NCBI RefSeq assembly: GCF_028640845.1 | Contig: NC_080539.1 | Location: 102,016,554-102,080,553, forward strand | DNA length: 64,000 nucleotides | Source: Ahaetulla prasina | Taxonomy: Eukaryota > Chordata > Lepidosauria > Squamata > Colubridae | Direction of reading: 5' to 3' | Shown: piece after piece, positions 1 to 10,930 of the stretch | Layout: every line of letters begins with the position of its first letter | Position numbering within the stretch: the first letter of the stretch is position 1 | Program-made: the position numbers and the translations under genes | Notes under the pieces: model-generated | Seen by the model: only the letters and a program-made list of their open reading frames with translations | What the model was told of the DNA's origin: nothing | Databases searched by the model: none

Positions 1-7
1 AGGAACC

Positions 8-349
8 TTGGGGGCAAGTGACCACGCAATATTGGAATTCGACATTAAGCAAATACAAGTAGTAGAACAAAGTCAAACTAGAGTCTTGGACTTTAAGAGA
101 GCTAATTTCAATAAACTTAGAGAGATCTTGAGAAGGATTCAATGGATGAGAATCCTCAGGGGGAAAACAACTCAAGAAGCTTGGGAAATTTTGAAAAGTG
201 AGATTATAAAAGCACAGTCTAACACAATACCAATGAAGAAGAAAAATAGTAGATCACAAAAGAAACCAGCATGGATGCATAAAGAACTATCTGACAAATT
301 GAAAGACAAAAGGACAAATATAAAAAATGGAAAGAGGGCAAATAACTAA
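8..349 (+). pseudogene. CR1 LINE ORF2 fragment: end of endonuclease and linker
   Basis: The 113-codon open stretch begins GASDHAILEFDI. SDH is the last catalytic block of the apurinic endonuclease of CR1/L2/jockey-type LINEs. The rest is basic and hydrophilic (many K, R, N), as expected for the linker before the reverse transcriptase. The first methionine is incidental, because the domain continues upstream of the window. A frame change follows before the RT region, so this is part of a broken ORF2 and not a separate gene. Confidence 0.7.
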
Positions 350-461
350 GGCAGAATATCAGCAACAGCCCGAGCCTGTAAAGATGAAGTGAGGAAAGCT
401 AAGGCTCACAATGAACAAAGGCTAGCGACAAAAGTAAAAATAATAAAAAGCTTCTTCCAAC

Positions 462-1280
462 ATGTTAAAAACAAGAAAAAGTCAAGGAAACAATTGGCCC
501 ATTGCTGGGAGAAAGTGGCAAGAAGATGACAAGCAACAGGAGAAAGCAGATCTACTTAACTCATATTTTGCATCTGTCTTTACACAAAAGGAAAAACAAT
601 CCAACCTATCAAAACAGCACTACAAAAACAGATTAGAAACACAAGTTAAAATAGGGAAGAAAATGGTAAGTGAACACCTGTCTACCCTAGACGAGTTCAA
701 ATCACCAGGACCGGATGGATTACACCCCAAGGTTCTGAAGGAACTGGCAGACGTGATCTCAGAACCACTGAACTATATCTTTCAAAGATCCTGGAGCACA
801 GGAGCTGCCAGAGGACTGGAAAAGAGCTGATGTAGTTCCCATCTTCAAAAAAGGAAAAAAAACAGATCCAGGAAACTACAGACCTATCAGTCTGACCTCA
901 ATACCGGGGAAGATTCTGGAAAAGATAATCAAGCAATGAATCACCGAACACCTAGAAGCAAACAAAGTAATAACCAAAAGCCAACATGGGTTTGTCAAAA
1001 CAGATCATGCCAGACTAATCTTATCGCATTCTTTGACAAAATGACAAAATTAGTAGACCAGAGGAATGCTGTTGATATAATTTACTTGGACTTCAGTAAA
1101 GCATTTGATAAAGTAGACCATAACCTACTACTAGATAAAGTAGAAAAATGTGGGTTAGACAGCACCACCACCAGATGGATTCGTAACTGGCTGACCAACC
1201 GCACTCAACGTGTAGTCCTCAACGGAACTACATCCACATGGAGGAAGTATGCAGTGGAGTACCCCAAGGCTCTGTTTTAG
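462..1280 (+). pseudogene. CR1 LINE ORF2 fragment: N-terminal half of reverse transcriptase, broken
   Basis: Two same-frame pieces (462-830 and 936-1280) are separated by a short frame-disrupted section. The first contains the KSPGPDGLHPKVLKELADVI block, which is the RT0/RT1 'PGPDG' region. The disrupted section still encodes VVPIFKKG and NYRPISL in another frame. The second piece has TKLVDQRNAVDIIYLDFSKA, and DFSKAFDKVDH carries the first catalytic aspartate. The order matches CR1 RT exactly. The breaks are small indels typical of an old copy. Confidence 0.75.
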
Positions 1281-1449
1281 GCCCAGTACTCTTCAACATC
1301 TTCATCAATGACTTGGACGAGGGATAGATGGGGAACTCATCAAATTTGCAGATGACACCAAGCTGGCAGGAATAGCCAACACTCCAGAAGATAGGCTCAA
1401 GTTACAGAAAGATCTTGACAGACTTGAACATTGGGCGCTATCTAACAAA

Positions 1450-2145
1450 ATGAAATTCAACAGTGAAAAAAGTAAGGTTCTACATTTAGGCCAAAAAAAC
1501 AAAATGCACCAGTACCGTATATGTGGTACCTTGCTCAATAGTAGTACCTGTGAGAGGGATCTTGGAGTCCTAGTGGATAACCATCTAGATATGAGCCAGC
1601 AGTGTGCAGCAGCTGTTAAAAAAGCCAACACAGTTCTGGGCTGCATAAACAGAAGAGAATCAAGATCACGTGAAGTGCTAGTACCACTTTATAATGCCTT
1701 GGTAAGGCCACACTTGGAATATTGCATCCAGTTTTGGTCGCCACGATGTAAAAAAGATGTTGAGACTCTAGAAAGAGTGCAGAGAAGAGCAACAAAGATG
1801 ATTAGGGGACTGGAGGATAAAACATATGAAGAACGGTTGCAGGAACTGGGTATGTCTAGTTTAACAAAAAGAAGGACCAGGGGAGACATGATAGCAGTGT
1901 TCCAATATCTCAGGGGCTGCCACAGAGAAGTGGGAGTCGGGCTGTTCTCCAGAGCACCTGAGGGTAGAACAAGAAGCAATGGGTGGAAACTGATCAAGGA
2001 AAGAAGCAACTTAGAACTAAGGAGAAATTTCCTGACAGTTAGAACAATTAATAAGTGGAACAACTTGCCTTCAGAAGTTGTGAATGCTCCAACACTGGAA
2101 ATTTTTAAGAAAATGTTGGATAACCATCTGACTGAGATGGTGTAG
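1450..2145 (+). pseudogene. CR1 LINE ORF2 fragment: RT thumb and C-terminus
   Basis: The 231-codon open frame starts within the RT at MKFNSEKSKVLHLG, continues through [29 protein letters not shown] and LERVQRRATKMIRG, and ends at a natural-looking C-terminus (FKKMLDNHLTEMV). The stop is followed within about 20 bases by the CR1 3' untranslated consensus, so this is the true end of ORF2. The FADD motif lies about 100 bases upstream in a different frame, separated by a stop near 1325. It is the best preserved part of the element, as expected of the 3' end. Confidence 0.8.
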
Positions 2146-2230
2146 GGTTTCCTGCCTGGGCAGGGGGTTGGACTAGAAGGCCTCCAAGGTCCCTTCCAAC
2201 TCTGATGTTATGTTATGTTATGTTATGAAT

Positions 2231-5222
2231 CTATGACTACTTAGTAATGTTGTGGTTGGCCTTGTGTTAATTCTCCATGGTTTGACTATGCAGCAATACT
2301 GACATTTTCCTCTTTCAGAAACCTAGCAGAAGATTTTGTTATTGTTGGTTTGGCCAGGCTAGGTCTCTAGTGTGTCATCACTGCTGCACAGACATTTAGC
2401 CTCATGTTGACACCATGTGTTGCTCATATAGGAGAAGGCAATAATATAAGAGGTGACCTGACTAAGATCAACTTGGATTCAACTCTGACCTCAAATAAAG
2501 AGGAACTTAATATTTGACAAGAATTATATATTTATTTCCCATAATACACATACGTTCAGTTTGGCGTAAAAACAAACTTTCTCATAAGTAACATCTTTCC
2601 CATAATAATATCTCTAGATGGTATCTGCAAAGGTCCAAAATTAAATATGCTTTTTGGGGCCAGAGTGGAGATTTACCAGGAGTATGTAGTTATACATTTG
2701 ACAATTAATACATCAGTAAGAGTTCAGCCATTTAAAAATGGTACCTGGGGAACTAAAAGACTGTCATTCAGAAGTACATCAGACTGGAATAGAGTGATTG
2801 CATTAGCTTTATAAATACTCATGAGAACATAGGGAAATAGAAGGGCAAAATTCACTCAGTACTAGAAAACTCTGCTAATTTCTCAATTCTTTTCTCAATT
2901 CCTTTTTTCATGACTAATACCTGAGGAGACATATTTACTCAGCTTGTCCCATTGTTCCCTTAAGTAACTTTGTGTATACTACTAAAAGTCTCTAGGTTTT
3001 TTTTTGTTTTTTTTGATTATGTAACTTTTATTGTTTTATCAATGTATAAAATACAAAGAAAAATAAAAACAGGAAATTAAGGGAAGAAAAAAGAAATATA
3101 CTACTAAAACTCTCATGTCTGTATTTATAACCTTCAATTGGGCAAAACTGGAAGGTTGAAAGCACCATTTATTGAACCAAGCTAATTCAAATGGGTTAAC
3201 TTTTAGAACGTGAGGACTCACAGTTCCTGTGGGAATGAAATTTGGGAAATTTGTGACCACTTGAGCACCACCATGACTTTCAAATACACTTCCCAGAACC
3301 TGTAAGATATGTGGCTCAAGGGAAAATGGGACAACCATATTCCCACCCTCTTTTTCACCTCCCTCGGGTCACTACACATAATTGGCTGGCATCAAGGTCC
3401 AATAGGAAAGCAGAAATTGAGTACTTTGGAGTGAAGGCTGAAATTTCAAATCTCTTAATGGCAGTCTGCAATGAGGGAAGAACTCTTCCCTCACTTCTCA
3501 CTGTCATTCCTGCTGGTATAATAGGGCTAACTGGGAACATTAAAGGTTGATGAGTGAGTTATCTTCTTTCCTAGAGGAAGGGGGCCTTTAAGGACATGCC
3601 AAGCTGGCCAATGGAAGTGAAGTTTTCCTCATGGTCTATGGCTTCCTTTGTTCTCTCTTCCCCAAAGAGGCAGGCAGTTTCATGGTCAGTTGGGGATGAT
3701 ATGAAGGAGTAATTTCTGATGCTCCCTGCCCATTTCCCACAAGCAAGGTCAGTGGGGTAGCCAGCAGGAAGTTGAGAGTCACTCCCATTTCCAGTGGTGT
3801 TTTTTTTCTTTTTTGCCTGCCTGTGGTCATTCCATTTCTCTAATTGGCTAAGGAAATATCTCTAAAAGGATAATGTATTATCAAGTAATTTGTAAAGGAT
3901 AGATATTGTTCCTCATCTCAAACCATTAACAGCACAATCCCCTCTCAATCTTAGATAAAAGGAAACTATGCCATATAAGAATTCTATTCAAACCAGTCCT
4001 CATCAACCTTTTCTTCATGCTATCCTCTCAAATTTATGTTTAAACACAGTCTTCCCCCTTCTTTCCCTCGTTCTTCCAAAACCAGCTTATGAACAGAAAT
4101 AAGCCTTTCTTTCTTCAACTGGTATCTGATAAAACTCTGAAGGTACTTTCCCATTTTACCATTTCTGAGTCAATGACTGTTGACAATAAGAATCTTCAAA
4201 ACAGATTTAGTAAATAGTAACTAATATTCTCACTTTCTATTACCGTCATCTGATATACTTCCATTTCTTATTTCAATTCAAATGTACCCTTATCACAAGA
4301 GATTAGGCATGCTTAAAAATGGCAAAGCAAAGCCAAATTGAGTTTGGATGAATATTCAGCTTCATTTTTTTAACTCACAATGGATGCAGTTGTTTTATAT
4401 GGAAGCATATTTACCAAATATCCTCTCATATGGCATTAAAAGGGAAAATATTTCTTTGCTTTTCATGCAAGATTGCAAAAGGGGACTCAGAATTGCATCT
4501 AAGAAATGAAAGGGGAAAGAGGTTTTGCTATAATATTTAATAATGTAGAATGTGTAACTAAGGCTGCTCATCTACTCATACCTCCGAAGAAAGGAATTCT
4601 ACATTTTTTTTTAAAAAAGTGGGGTGGACATCAGTTCACAATGAACAAGAAACCTTCTTTTTTAAAAGGTTCCAACTTTATATTTCCCCTTTTTAAATAA
4701 AAAAAGGTGATCCAATTATTTCTTCTTAAATCCTTTTGAAAATTTAGCAGACTAAGATTAAATTTTTGAGGCACGTGGAAACCTTAAAGTTATTTCTACT
4801 CTGAGCTCCAGTCAGCAAAGATATGGCTGAGAAACATTCAAAGAAATCTCGTCAGCATAAATGATAAGAACCATTTGTAAGTCTGAATATTTTGGTGTGG
4901 TTGACTTAATTGCAGGAAAGTAGCTAGTTTTAAAATCCTCACAAATATATATTACCAGAGCTGTTTTTGAAATAAAAACATTTGTTTAAAAAGAAACAAA
5001 TTTTACCGAGAATGACAGAGGAACAGAAATAATGTTCAGACCTATAACAATAAGGGAAATTTCTGAAGCTATAAGAAAGATGGATTAGCAGGTTATTATT
5101 ATAAATGTTTTGAGGATGATCTTTTACAACCTTTATAAAACATGATGAACTCTAACCTACAGGAAGGAAAGATGCCAGAGAGTTAGAACAAGGTCAATGT
5201 ATCATTAACCCATTACCTAAAG
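2231..5222. other. Unique AT-rich sequence, nothing recognised
   Basis: No coding block, SINE promoter or terminal repeat was recognised. There is a T-rich run at about 2998-3020 and purine/pyrimidine runs near 4600-4690. Short open frames here (60-99 codons) have no family motifs and overlap on both strands, so they look like chance. Confidence 0.5.
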
Positions 5223-5352
5223 CAGGGGTCTGCAACCTTGGCAACTTTAAGACTTGTGGACTTCAACACTCAGAATTCCTCAGCCAGCTGGCTGAGGAAT
5301 TCTGAGTGTTGAAGTCCACAAGTCTTAAAGTTGCCAAGGTTGCAGACCCCTG
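5223..5352. mobile_element. Palindromic hAT-type MITE, near-perfect inverted repeat
   Basis: The 130-bp element is a nearly perfect palindrome. Its ends are CAGGGGTC and GACCCCTG, and the two arms meet at the centre near CAGCCAGCTGGCTG. It is flanked by an exact 8-bp duplication, ACCTAAAG, at 5215-5222 and 5353-5360. The 8-bp duplication and CAG...CTG ends are hallmarks of the hAT superfamily. It is non-autonomous, with no coding capacity. Relatives lie at 40089, 55753 and 61276, and more diverged ones at 11951 and 8916. Confidence 0.8.
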
Positions 5353-7184
5353 ACCTAAAGAGGGACAGGATTTGACTTTAACAAGAAACCATAAGCCAAT
5401 ATTTTTGAGTAATGACTATAAGTTGTTCACAATGATTCTAGCTGATAGGCTGACTAGTAGGAGTGTCTTGTATAGTGGGAAGAGTCATTACAGAACTAAG
5501 GAAAAGCAGTATTTTACCAGTCCATAAAAACTTCTTTTAAAGGGTGTTTCTTTAATTTTAGTTTCTGGGCAAATAATAACCACAATAATACCACAAGGAA
5601 TCTATCCAGTTCATTTGATGAAGAGAGGAGTTTTGTCATTATCAAGAAAAACTGGACAAATTGGGCAATTCTTCAGTAGCTGGACACCATAAAGTCTGTA
5701 TTCTCATAATTTTAATTTGTTACAAGTGTCTAGAGAACCAGCTGTGTGAAGTTAATGATTGCAAATCACTTTTGCAAATTCATTTATTTCAATCTCCGGA
5801 ATCCATAGCGGTGCTATAACAATTCCCCAATAATTTGTAAATGCAATATAGCAAGACTACCCCTGGAAATGAACGATCAGAAATAATTGGTCTAGTCTCA
5901 GCCTAACCAATTTTATGCAAACCAAATTTGTCACCAAACAACCCATATAAGTGGAAGATTCTAGTATCTTCTAGTAGCTTCTGGCAGCTGTGTAATACAT
6001 GCTAATAGGTGTAATGCAGCATTCATTCTACTTTCTTACTATATGCACAGAGAGACACACAACCCCCCCCCCCAAAAAAAAATTACACCATAGAAAAGAA
6101 AGAGACTCCAATGTAGAGATACCCCAAGAAAAGTCTGTTTATTAATTTTCTTTAAACTAATGAGATACCACATAAAGAAGTTCCAAACCAAAGAAATTCT
6201 GGAGAGGAAAAAACAATTCCATTTGGTTATTTCAGCTTCTGTTGCTGAATGACATCTCGAACTCTGGGTCTAAACTGGCCACAAAACTGCAGATTTATGT
6301 TTGTGTTGCAAATATTAAGCAATAAAGATCAAGATCAAGTTAACTTTATAGGGGAAAATTCCAGTAGCCTAGCACTCTTTCTAAATAACAAAGCTAATTT
6401 TAACCAAGTAAGTTAAATATTTCCTGAGAAGACAAACAGTACCAAAAAAAAAAACCCAACAACTCCAAAACACCAGGAGAGAAGGATTAAAATAACAATG
6501 CAAAACAAGTACACGAATAGTATGTTTTGGCTCAAAAGTTCAAGGTTATGACTCTGAAAAAAGAACAGCGTTCAAGATAAATGACGTAAATAGTACCGTT
6601 TTCCTGACAGAATGCATTTAACAGAGTGTGATACCTAGTAATGTGAAAAGTGCAGCTTAAAGTGACACTTAGAAGAATAGCCCAGCATGTTAAATGTATC
6701 TCACTTTTCCCTGATCAATCCCATGGTAGTAGGTCAAATTCAGAAGTGGAAAAGGCTGCAGAGAGGCAGAACCTACTTTTACTAACCTCCAGCTGCCAGA
6801 AGGTCTTGGAATCTTCCACTTATGTGTATTGTGTAGTCAATCTTATTGTATTGTGGAAACTTTGAATTCCAGTCCTCATAGCAAGAAGAAAGGGCTTGGA
6901 CACTAAGCTTGTACAAAAATAGATTCAAAGACAAGGCCAACTGTACATTTTGCTCTATGGAGCAACTAGGGAGAGTATTCCTTTCCATTTAAACTGTTAC
7001 AGGGATTTCAGTCATGTTTACCCCATTGAACAAATAAAAGACATGATCACAGGCCTCCTACCATGGCTTGCTCTGGTATGTATAGCAAAATCCAGAAAAC
7101 CTGTGTGTGTGTGTGTGTGCACATGCACATATGTATGCATGCACATGTGCATCTCTTTGAGTCATTGTTCTGGGTAAAATTGTT
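5353..7184. other. Unique sequence with small simple repeats
   Basis: No gene or transposon was recognised. There is a C-run followed by an A-run at about 6063-6081 and a TG dinucleotide tract at 7102-7119, followed by an ATGCAC-rich stretch to about 7151. Open frames of 68-75 codons around 6650-7177 lack motifs. Confidence 0.5.
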
Positions 7185-7322
7185 TGGAGGTTGTTTCCCA
7201 TTGCCTACTTCCTAGGATTGAGAGAATGCCTGCCTGGCCCAAGGTTTTGTGCCTAAGGTGGGACTAGAATTCATGATCTCCCAGGTTCTTTAGCCAATAT
7301 ACTAAACTAGCTCCCTCACGAG
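7185..7322 (-). mobile_element. Old tRNA-derived SINE fragment
   Basis: Read on the minus strand this resembles the SINE at 54083-54310: a tRNA-like 5' part with GAGATCATGAATTC in the B-box position, then the block corresponding to 'aaggtgggactag' and 'gcctggcccaagg'. It is diverged and truncated at the 3' side. The assignment rests on this internal match and on general knowledge of squamate tRNA SINEs. Confidence 0.45.
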
Positions 7323-7567
7323 ACTTAGATGGTTTTAAATTAATTACAGTTCAAAAATTGCTTTCAGCATAATTCCTATAACGGAAACACTTTAGGTATC
7401 TAGTAAAGGAATATTATTTCCAAAGTCCTAAAACAATAGGCAAAAATAAGTTATTAAGCAAGCTTCTTTTCAGTATTCTAAATCTAGATGTGGTGTATAT
7501 AGTCCACTTCTAAAAAACACTCTTGTGAATAAGACAGAGCAATTGTTTTAAAGGCCGTACAACTGCA

Positions 7568-7611
7568 ATGGATGGATGGATGGATGGATGGATGGATGGA
7601 TGGATGGATGG
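7568..7611. repeat. (ATGG)n microsatellite
   Basis: About 11 uninterrupted copies of the tetramer ATGG/GGAT. No LINE tail is recognised next to it. Confidence 0.95.
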
Positions 7612-7676
7612 AACTCAGCTTTATAATGGCTGAGGATTATCATGCATCAGTAAATCCAGTAAAAGTGGGACCAAGT

Positions 7677-8228
7677 CAGGGGTGATATTCAGCAAGTTCT
7701 GATGGGTTCTGGAGAACCAGTAGAGGAAATTTTGAGTAGTTAGGAGAACCAGCAAATACCACCTCTGGCTGGCCCCAGAGTGGGGTGGGAATGGAAATTT
7801 TGCAATATCCTTCCCCAAGGAGTGGGAAGGGAAGGGGGATTTTGCAGTATCCTTCCCATGCAGTGGGGTGGGAATGGAGATTTTGCAATATCCTTTTCTC
7901 AGGAGTGGGGAGGGAATGGGAATTTTGCAGTATCCTTCCCCTGGAGTGGGAAGGGAATGGGGATTTTACAGTATCCTTCCCATGGAGTGGGTTGGGAATG
8001 GAGATTTTGCAATATCCTTCTCCCAGGAGTGGGGAGGGAATGGAATTTTGCAGTATCCTTCTCCCAGGAGTGGGGTGGGAATGGGGATTTTGCAGTATCC
8101 TTCCCCTGGAGTGGGGTGGAATGGAGATTTTTGCAGTATCCCTCCGCTCCCATGCCCACCAAGCCACACCACACCCACCAAGTCACGCCCACCAAACTTG
8201 TAGTAAAAAAAATTGAATTCCACCACTG
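7677..8228 (+). mobile_element. Non-autonomous hAT element with expanded internal repeat
   Basis: The left end is CAGGGGTGATATTCAGC and the right end is GAATTCCACCACTG. The flanking 8-bp duplication is GACCAAGT (7669-7676) and GACCAAAT (8229-8236), one mismatch. The left part carries GGTTCTGGAGAACC subterminal motifs, and the right part a short tandem of GCCCACCAAGCCAC-like units. The middle, 7779-8145, is a tandem array (separate entry). Related elements are at 61868 (minus) and 62423 (plus). Long overlapping open frames on both strands come from the tandem repeat and are not genes. Confidence 0.8.
7779..8145 (+). repeat. Tandem array, about nine 41-44 bp units inside an hAT element
   Basis: The core ATTTTGCARTATCCTTC recurs about every 42 bases, near 7796, 7840, 7880, 7921, 7964, 8004, 8044, 8086 and 8126. 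Between the cores is a GGAGTGGGRWGGGAATGG-type segment. The related element at 61868 has three units and the one at 62423 has two, so the array expanded in this copy. Confidence 0.85.
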
Positions 8229-8362
8229 GACCAAATCACACAAGAGGATTGGACTATGGTTAATGACAAGGGGGTAATGTGATATTTATGTGATTGTTTT
8301 TCAAAATGGTAAAAAAAAAATTACCAGGAGAATCTTTGCAAACCTTCGGTTATGTGCCAGTG

Positions 8363-8640
8363 GTACTCATACTTGTACCAGGAGGCTCACTTGTGACCTC
8401 CCATCTGGATTATTGCACTCTACATGGAGCATGGAGCTGCCTTTGAAGAGCATTCAGAAGCTTCAACCATGTTGGATATTTGACAGATGTAACATCACTA
8501 ATGCATGAATTACATTGTTTGCCAATGTGTTTCGGGCGCAATTCAAGGTTTTGGTTATAAGCTTTAAAGCCCTTTGTTGCCTGGGATGAGTTACCCCTAG
8601 AGTTACCTAAAGGATAGTCTTCTGCCAGTTTTTTCTATCT
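8363..8640 (+). mobile_element. Old L2 LINE fragment
   Basis: Diverged remains of the L2 C-terminal region. In translation, CDLPSGLLHSTWSMELPLKS corresponds to the L2 block 'VTSRLDYCNALYMGLPLRS' seen intact at 36800-36860, followed by a decayed FKVLVISFKAL-type block near 8540-8570. Frameshifts and stops are present. It is much older than the L2 copies at 30.5 and 34.6 kb. Confidence 0.6.
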
Positions 8641-8718
8641 GTTCAATTTAGTCTGGCAGGTTGGTCATGCAACAGGTCCCATCAGCCAACGATTGTAAGC
8701 TGGTAGGAACTAGGAAGC

Positions 8719-8766
8719 ATAATTTTCAATATCTGTATCACTATGCATACAGATATTGAAAATTAT
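8719..8766. repeat. Perfect 20-bp inverted repeat with 8-nt loop
   Basis: The left arm at 8719-8738 (ATAATTTTCAATATCTGTAT) is exactly complementary to the right arm at 8747-8766, with the loop CACTATGC. The pairing stops on both sides at 20 bp. No target duplication or transposon end is visible. Confidence 0.85.
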
Positions 8767-8915
8767 AATGAAAAGCTCAATGATTTCAGAGAGTGAAAAC
8801 ATCTTAGCTTCATAGCAAAAAGCCAATGAAAGCTTTAAATACCTAAAAGAAAAAGAATAGGAAATACCACTATTAGTGTTATGGTATCTGTTTCACTATT
8901 CTGGCCACTATAAGT

Positions 8916-8985
8916 CAATGTTTCTCAGGGTTTGATTATTTTAAGATGGATGGACTTCAATTCCTAGAATTCCCCAGTTTACTGA
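8916..8985. mobile_element. Decayed hAT MITE fragment
   Basis: Weak match to one arm of the palindromic MITE family: a CAATGTTTCTCA-type end, then TTTAAGATGGATGGACTTCA and CTAGAATTCCCCAG. The other arm and target duplication are not seen. Confidence 0.4.
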
Positions 8986-9268
8986 GTGAATAGAACAACC
9001 AGTCTTCAATAAGTAAGCTGACAATAACAACTTAGAGAAGGAAGAAGTTTTCCTCAAACTTTTTCCAAAGGATTTATCATCATCTTTATCCAGTCCTGTG
9101 GCATGAGAATGTTATAATATAAACTTTCCCAGAGCCAATTCAGTTTTTCCAATCTGTAGTATTCAGTCATAAAAGAGAAAGTTAATTTTTGATGTACTAA
9201 TGGTATCCCACAGGGATAGATGGCACTAAATAATTGTTGATAGTGTTTATAACATCTGATGGAACGTA

Positions 9269-10367
9269 CAGGTAGTCCTCAACATACAACCACAATTGAG
9301 CCCCAATTTTCTATTGCTAAGTGAGACAGTTGTTCAGTGAATTTTGCTGCATTTTATGACCTTTTGCAATGCCCCCATCGGAGTCTGAATCTGTGGGGGA
9401 AGATGAGCTGGAACAAGAGCCAACAGAGATTGAGAGGGCGGCTCCATTGGGCTTGGACGAAACTGGGGAAGGACAGAGTCAGTCCTGGCAAAGCTTTTCA
9501 GGATTAAAAAAGCTTGCAAATGGGGAGGAGCAGGAGAGACAGATCTTAGGCGAAGAGCAAGGACCAGCCCCTCCTGATCCTAGAGCACGGAGAGAAGGGA
9601 GAAGGCAAGAACAACACAGACTGAGCCACCTATGATGGAGGAAAGTGCCCTGCCCCCCTTCACAAGGCACACCTGGGGACTGAGATGTAAGGAGGTGCCA
9701 TTGGGAGGGGCATTTGTTGGGAACAAATGTTGAATCTGTGGATCCTTGTGTACACTTGCCGACGCTTGGAGATTATTGTGCTCTATCTTGTGGGGTTTGC
9801 CCGATTTGCCTGCTTTGCTGAACTTCTTGCTCTTACTGTTTGGCTAACCTGGCTTCCTGGACTGCTGGCCCTGGTTACTGTTTGGCTCACCTTGCTTACT
9901 GGAATGCTCGCAGCCAGAGGCTGCAGAAGGTGCATGTGAAAGCTTTGCTCCAGGACATGTAGTAAATGTGGGGACATTTGGGGGCAAAGTTGGAGCAATA
10001 AAGGGGAGTTAGACCTGTTCTCTAGCTGTGTTGCTTTTGTGCCATACCCTGGGTCATCATCACCATTTTTGCCACAGTTGTTAAGTGAATCACTGCAGTG
10101 GTTAAGTTAGTTACATGGTTGTTAAATGAATCTGGCTTCCTCATTGACTTTGCATGTCAGAAGGTCGCAAAAGGGGATCACGTGACCCAGGGACCCTGCA
10201 ATCATCCTAAATATGACTCAATTGCCAAGCAACTGAATTTTGATCATGTGACCATGGGGCTGCTGCAATGGTTGTGAGGGCGAAAAACAGTGATAAGTCC
10301 ATTTTTTTAGTGCAGTTGTAAGTTCAAATAGTCACTAAAGGAACTGTTGTAGGTCAAGGACCATCTG
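9269..10367. mobile_element. MITE with inverted ends, split by a 0.7-kb insertion
   Basis: The left piece is 9269-9366 and the right piece about 10067-10367. The ends are CAGGTAGTCCTCAACATAC and a mutated complement at 10345-10367. The interior has GCTAAGTGAGACAG, GAATCTGGCTTCC and TTGATCATGTGACCATGGGG, colinear with the uninterrupted copy at 62889-63279. The possible flanking TA suggests a mariner-like mobilisation, but the duplication is not certain. Confidence 0.7.
9367..10066 (+). mobile_element. Unclassified 0.7-kb insertion in the MITE, possibly a solo LTR
   Basis: Comparison with the intact MITE at 62889 shows this block is inserted. TTTTGC ends the left flank and is repeated at the right flank, consistent with a 5-6 bp target duplication. 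Inside are an 88-codon acidic open frame (9369-9635), a leucine-rich frame at 9727-9939, and a poly(A) signal AATAAA near 9996-10001. No RT, integrase or clear TG...CA ends were recognised. A solo LTR fits the size, poly(A) signal and short duplication; a composite or retrocopy is the alternative. Confidence 0.4.
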
Positions 10368-10379
10368 TCCTGTGCAGAC

Positions 10380-10930
10380 ATTTGCTGCAAAAATTAAAGC
10401 CCTGTGATACCTCAAAGATCAGTCAATTGATGAACTGGATGAATTTCATTGTTATAAGGGCCCATGAATTGCCTCTTGTCAGTGTATAAGAAATTATGAG
10501 CTGGGATAGCCATAACAAGTCAGCCAATGGGAAATGTTTGGTGACTAAGAACCAGAATCTGTTGTGAGCCACGTGAGATGGCTTTGAGTCTGGGTGTGGC
10601 TTAGCTTAATCGTCTGTATTTATAAGAGTTTGGTTGTCCTTATATCATAGCTTCTGTGATTCTGAGTTCTGGTGATTCTGGCTTCTGCTTCTCATCCTTG
10701 TACTTGCTACCACGTTGCAACAGCTGCATGAGTATTGTATACATGCATCATGCTTTATATTATTGTATATAAAGAAGTTTCTTCTATAAATGAACCCTGC
10801 TTGAATTATTTGCTTGTGTGCTGGTTAGATTGCTGCAAACTCCAACTCCCCTTAAATAATAAATATTGCAGTACATTATATCCTTATAGAAGGGGAGAAT
10901 CTGCACTCTTTCAACAACATATTTTTTTAA
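10380..10930 (+). other. LTR-like unique block (promoter and poly(A)-like signals), uncertain
   Basis: A TATTTATAAGAG sequence near 10617-10628 resembles a TATA box. It is followed by pyrimidine-rich repeats of TTCTG/GATTCTG (about 10652-10695) and an AATAAA signal at about 10857. This order resembles U3-R-U5 of a long terminal repeat. Ends and target duplication were not found, so this is a suggestion only. Confidence 0.25.

Larger units (their letters stand above)
1..2230 (+). mobile_element. CR1-type LINE, frameshifted, continues off left edge
   Basis: This is a non-LTR retrotransposon copied by target-primed reverse transcription. The sequence opens at the end of the AP endonuclease domain (a SDH motif is encoded near base 17-25) and runs through a reverse transcriptase. 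The RT block DFSKAFDKVDH lies near 1090-1125, [10 protein letters not shown] near 1256-1290, and an intact FADD catalytic motif at 1345-1356. The C-terminal region encodes the [11 protein letters not shown] and RVQRRATKMIRGL blocks that are standard for CR1. The 3' end has the CR1 signature GGTTGGACTAGAAGGCC and then a short TTATG tandem at about 2208-2226. The reading frame shifts at least three times between 350 and 1450, so the copy is dead. The upstream part is outside the window. CR1 is well supported; the subfamily is not assigned. Confidence 0.85.

Noticed and set aside
7676..8277. Several overlapping frames of 86-165 codons on both strands
   Set aside because: They are translations of a 42-bp tandem repeat whose unit length keeps frames open; the block is an hAT element with clear ends and duplication.
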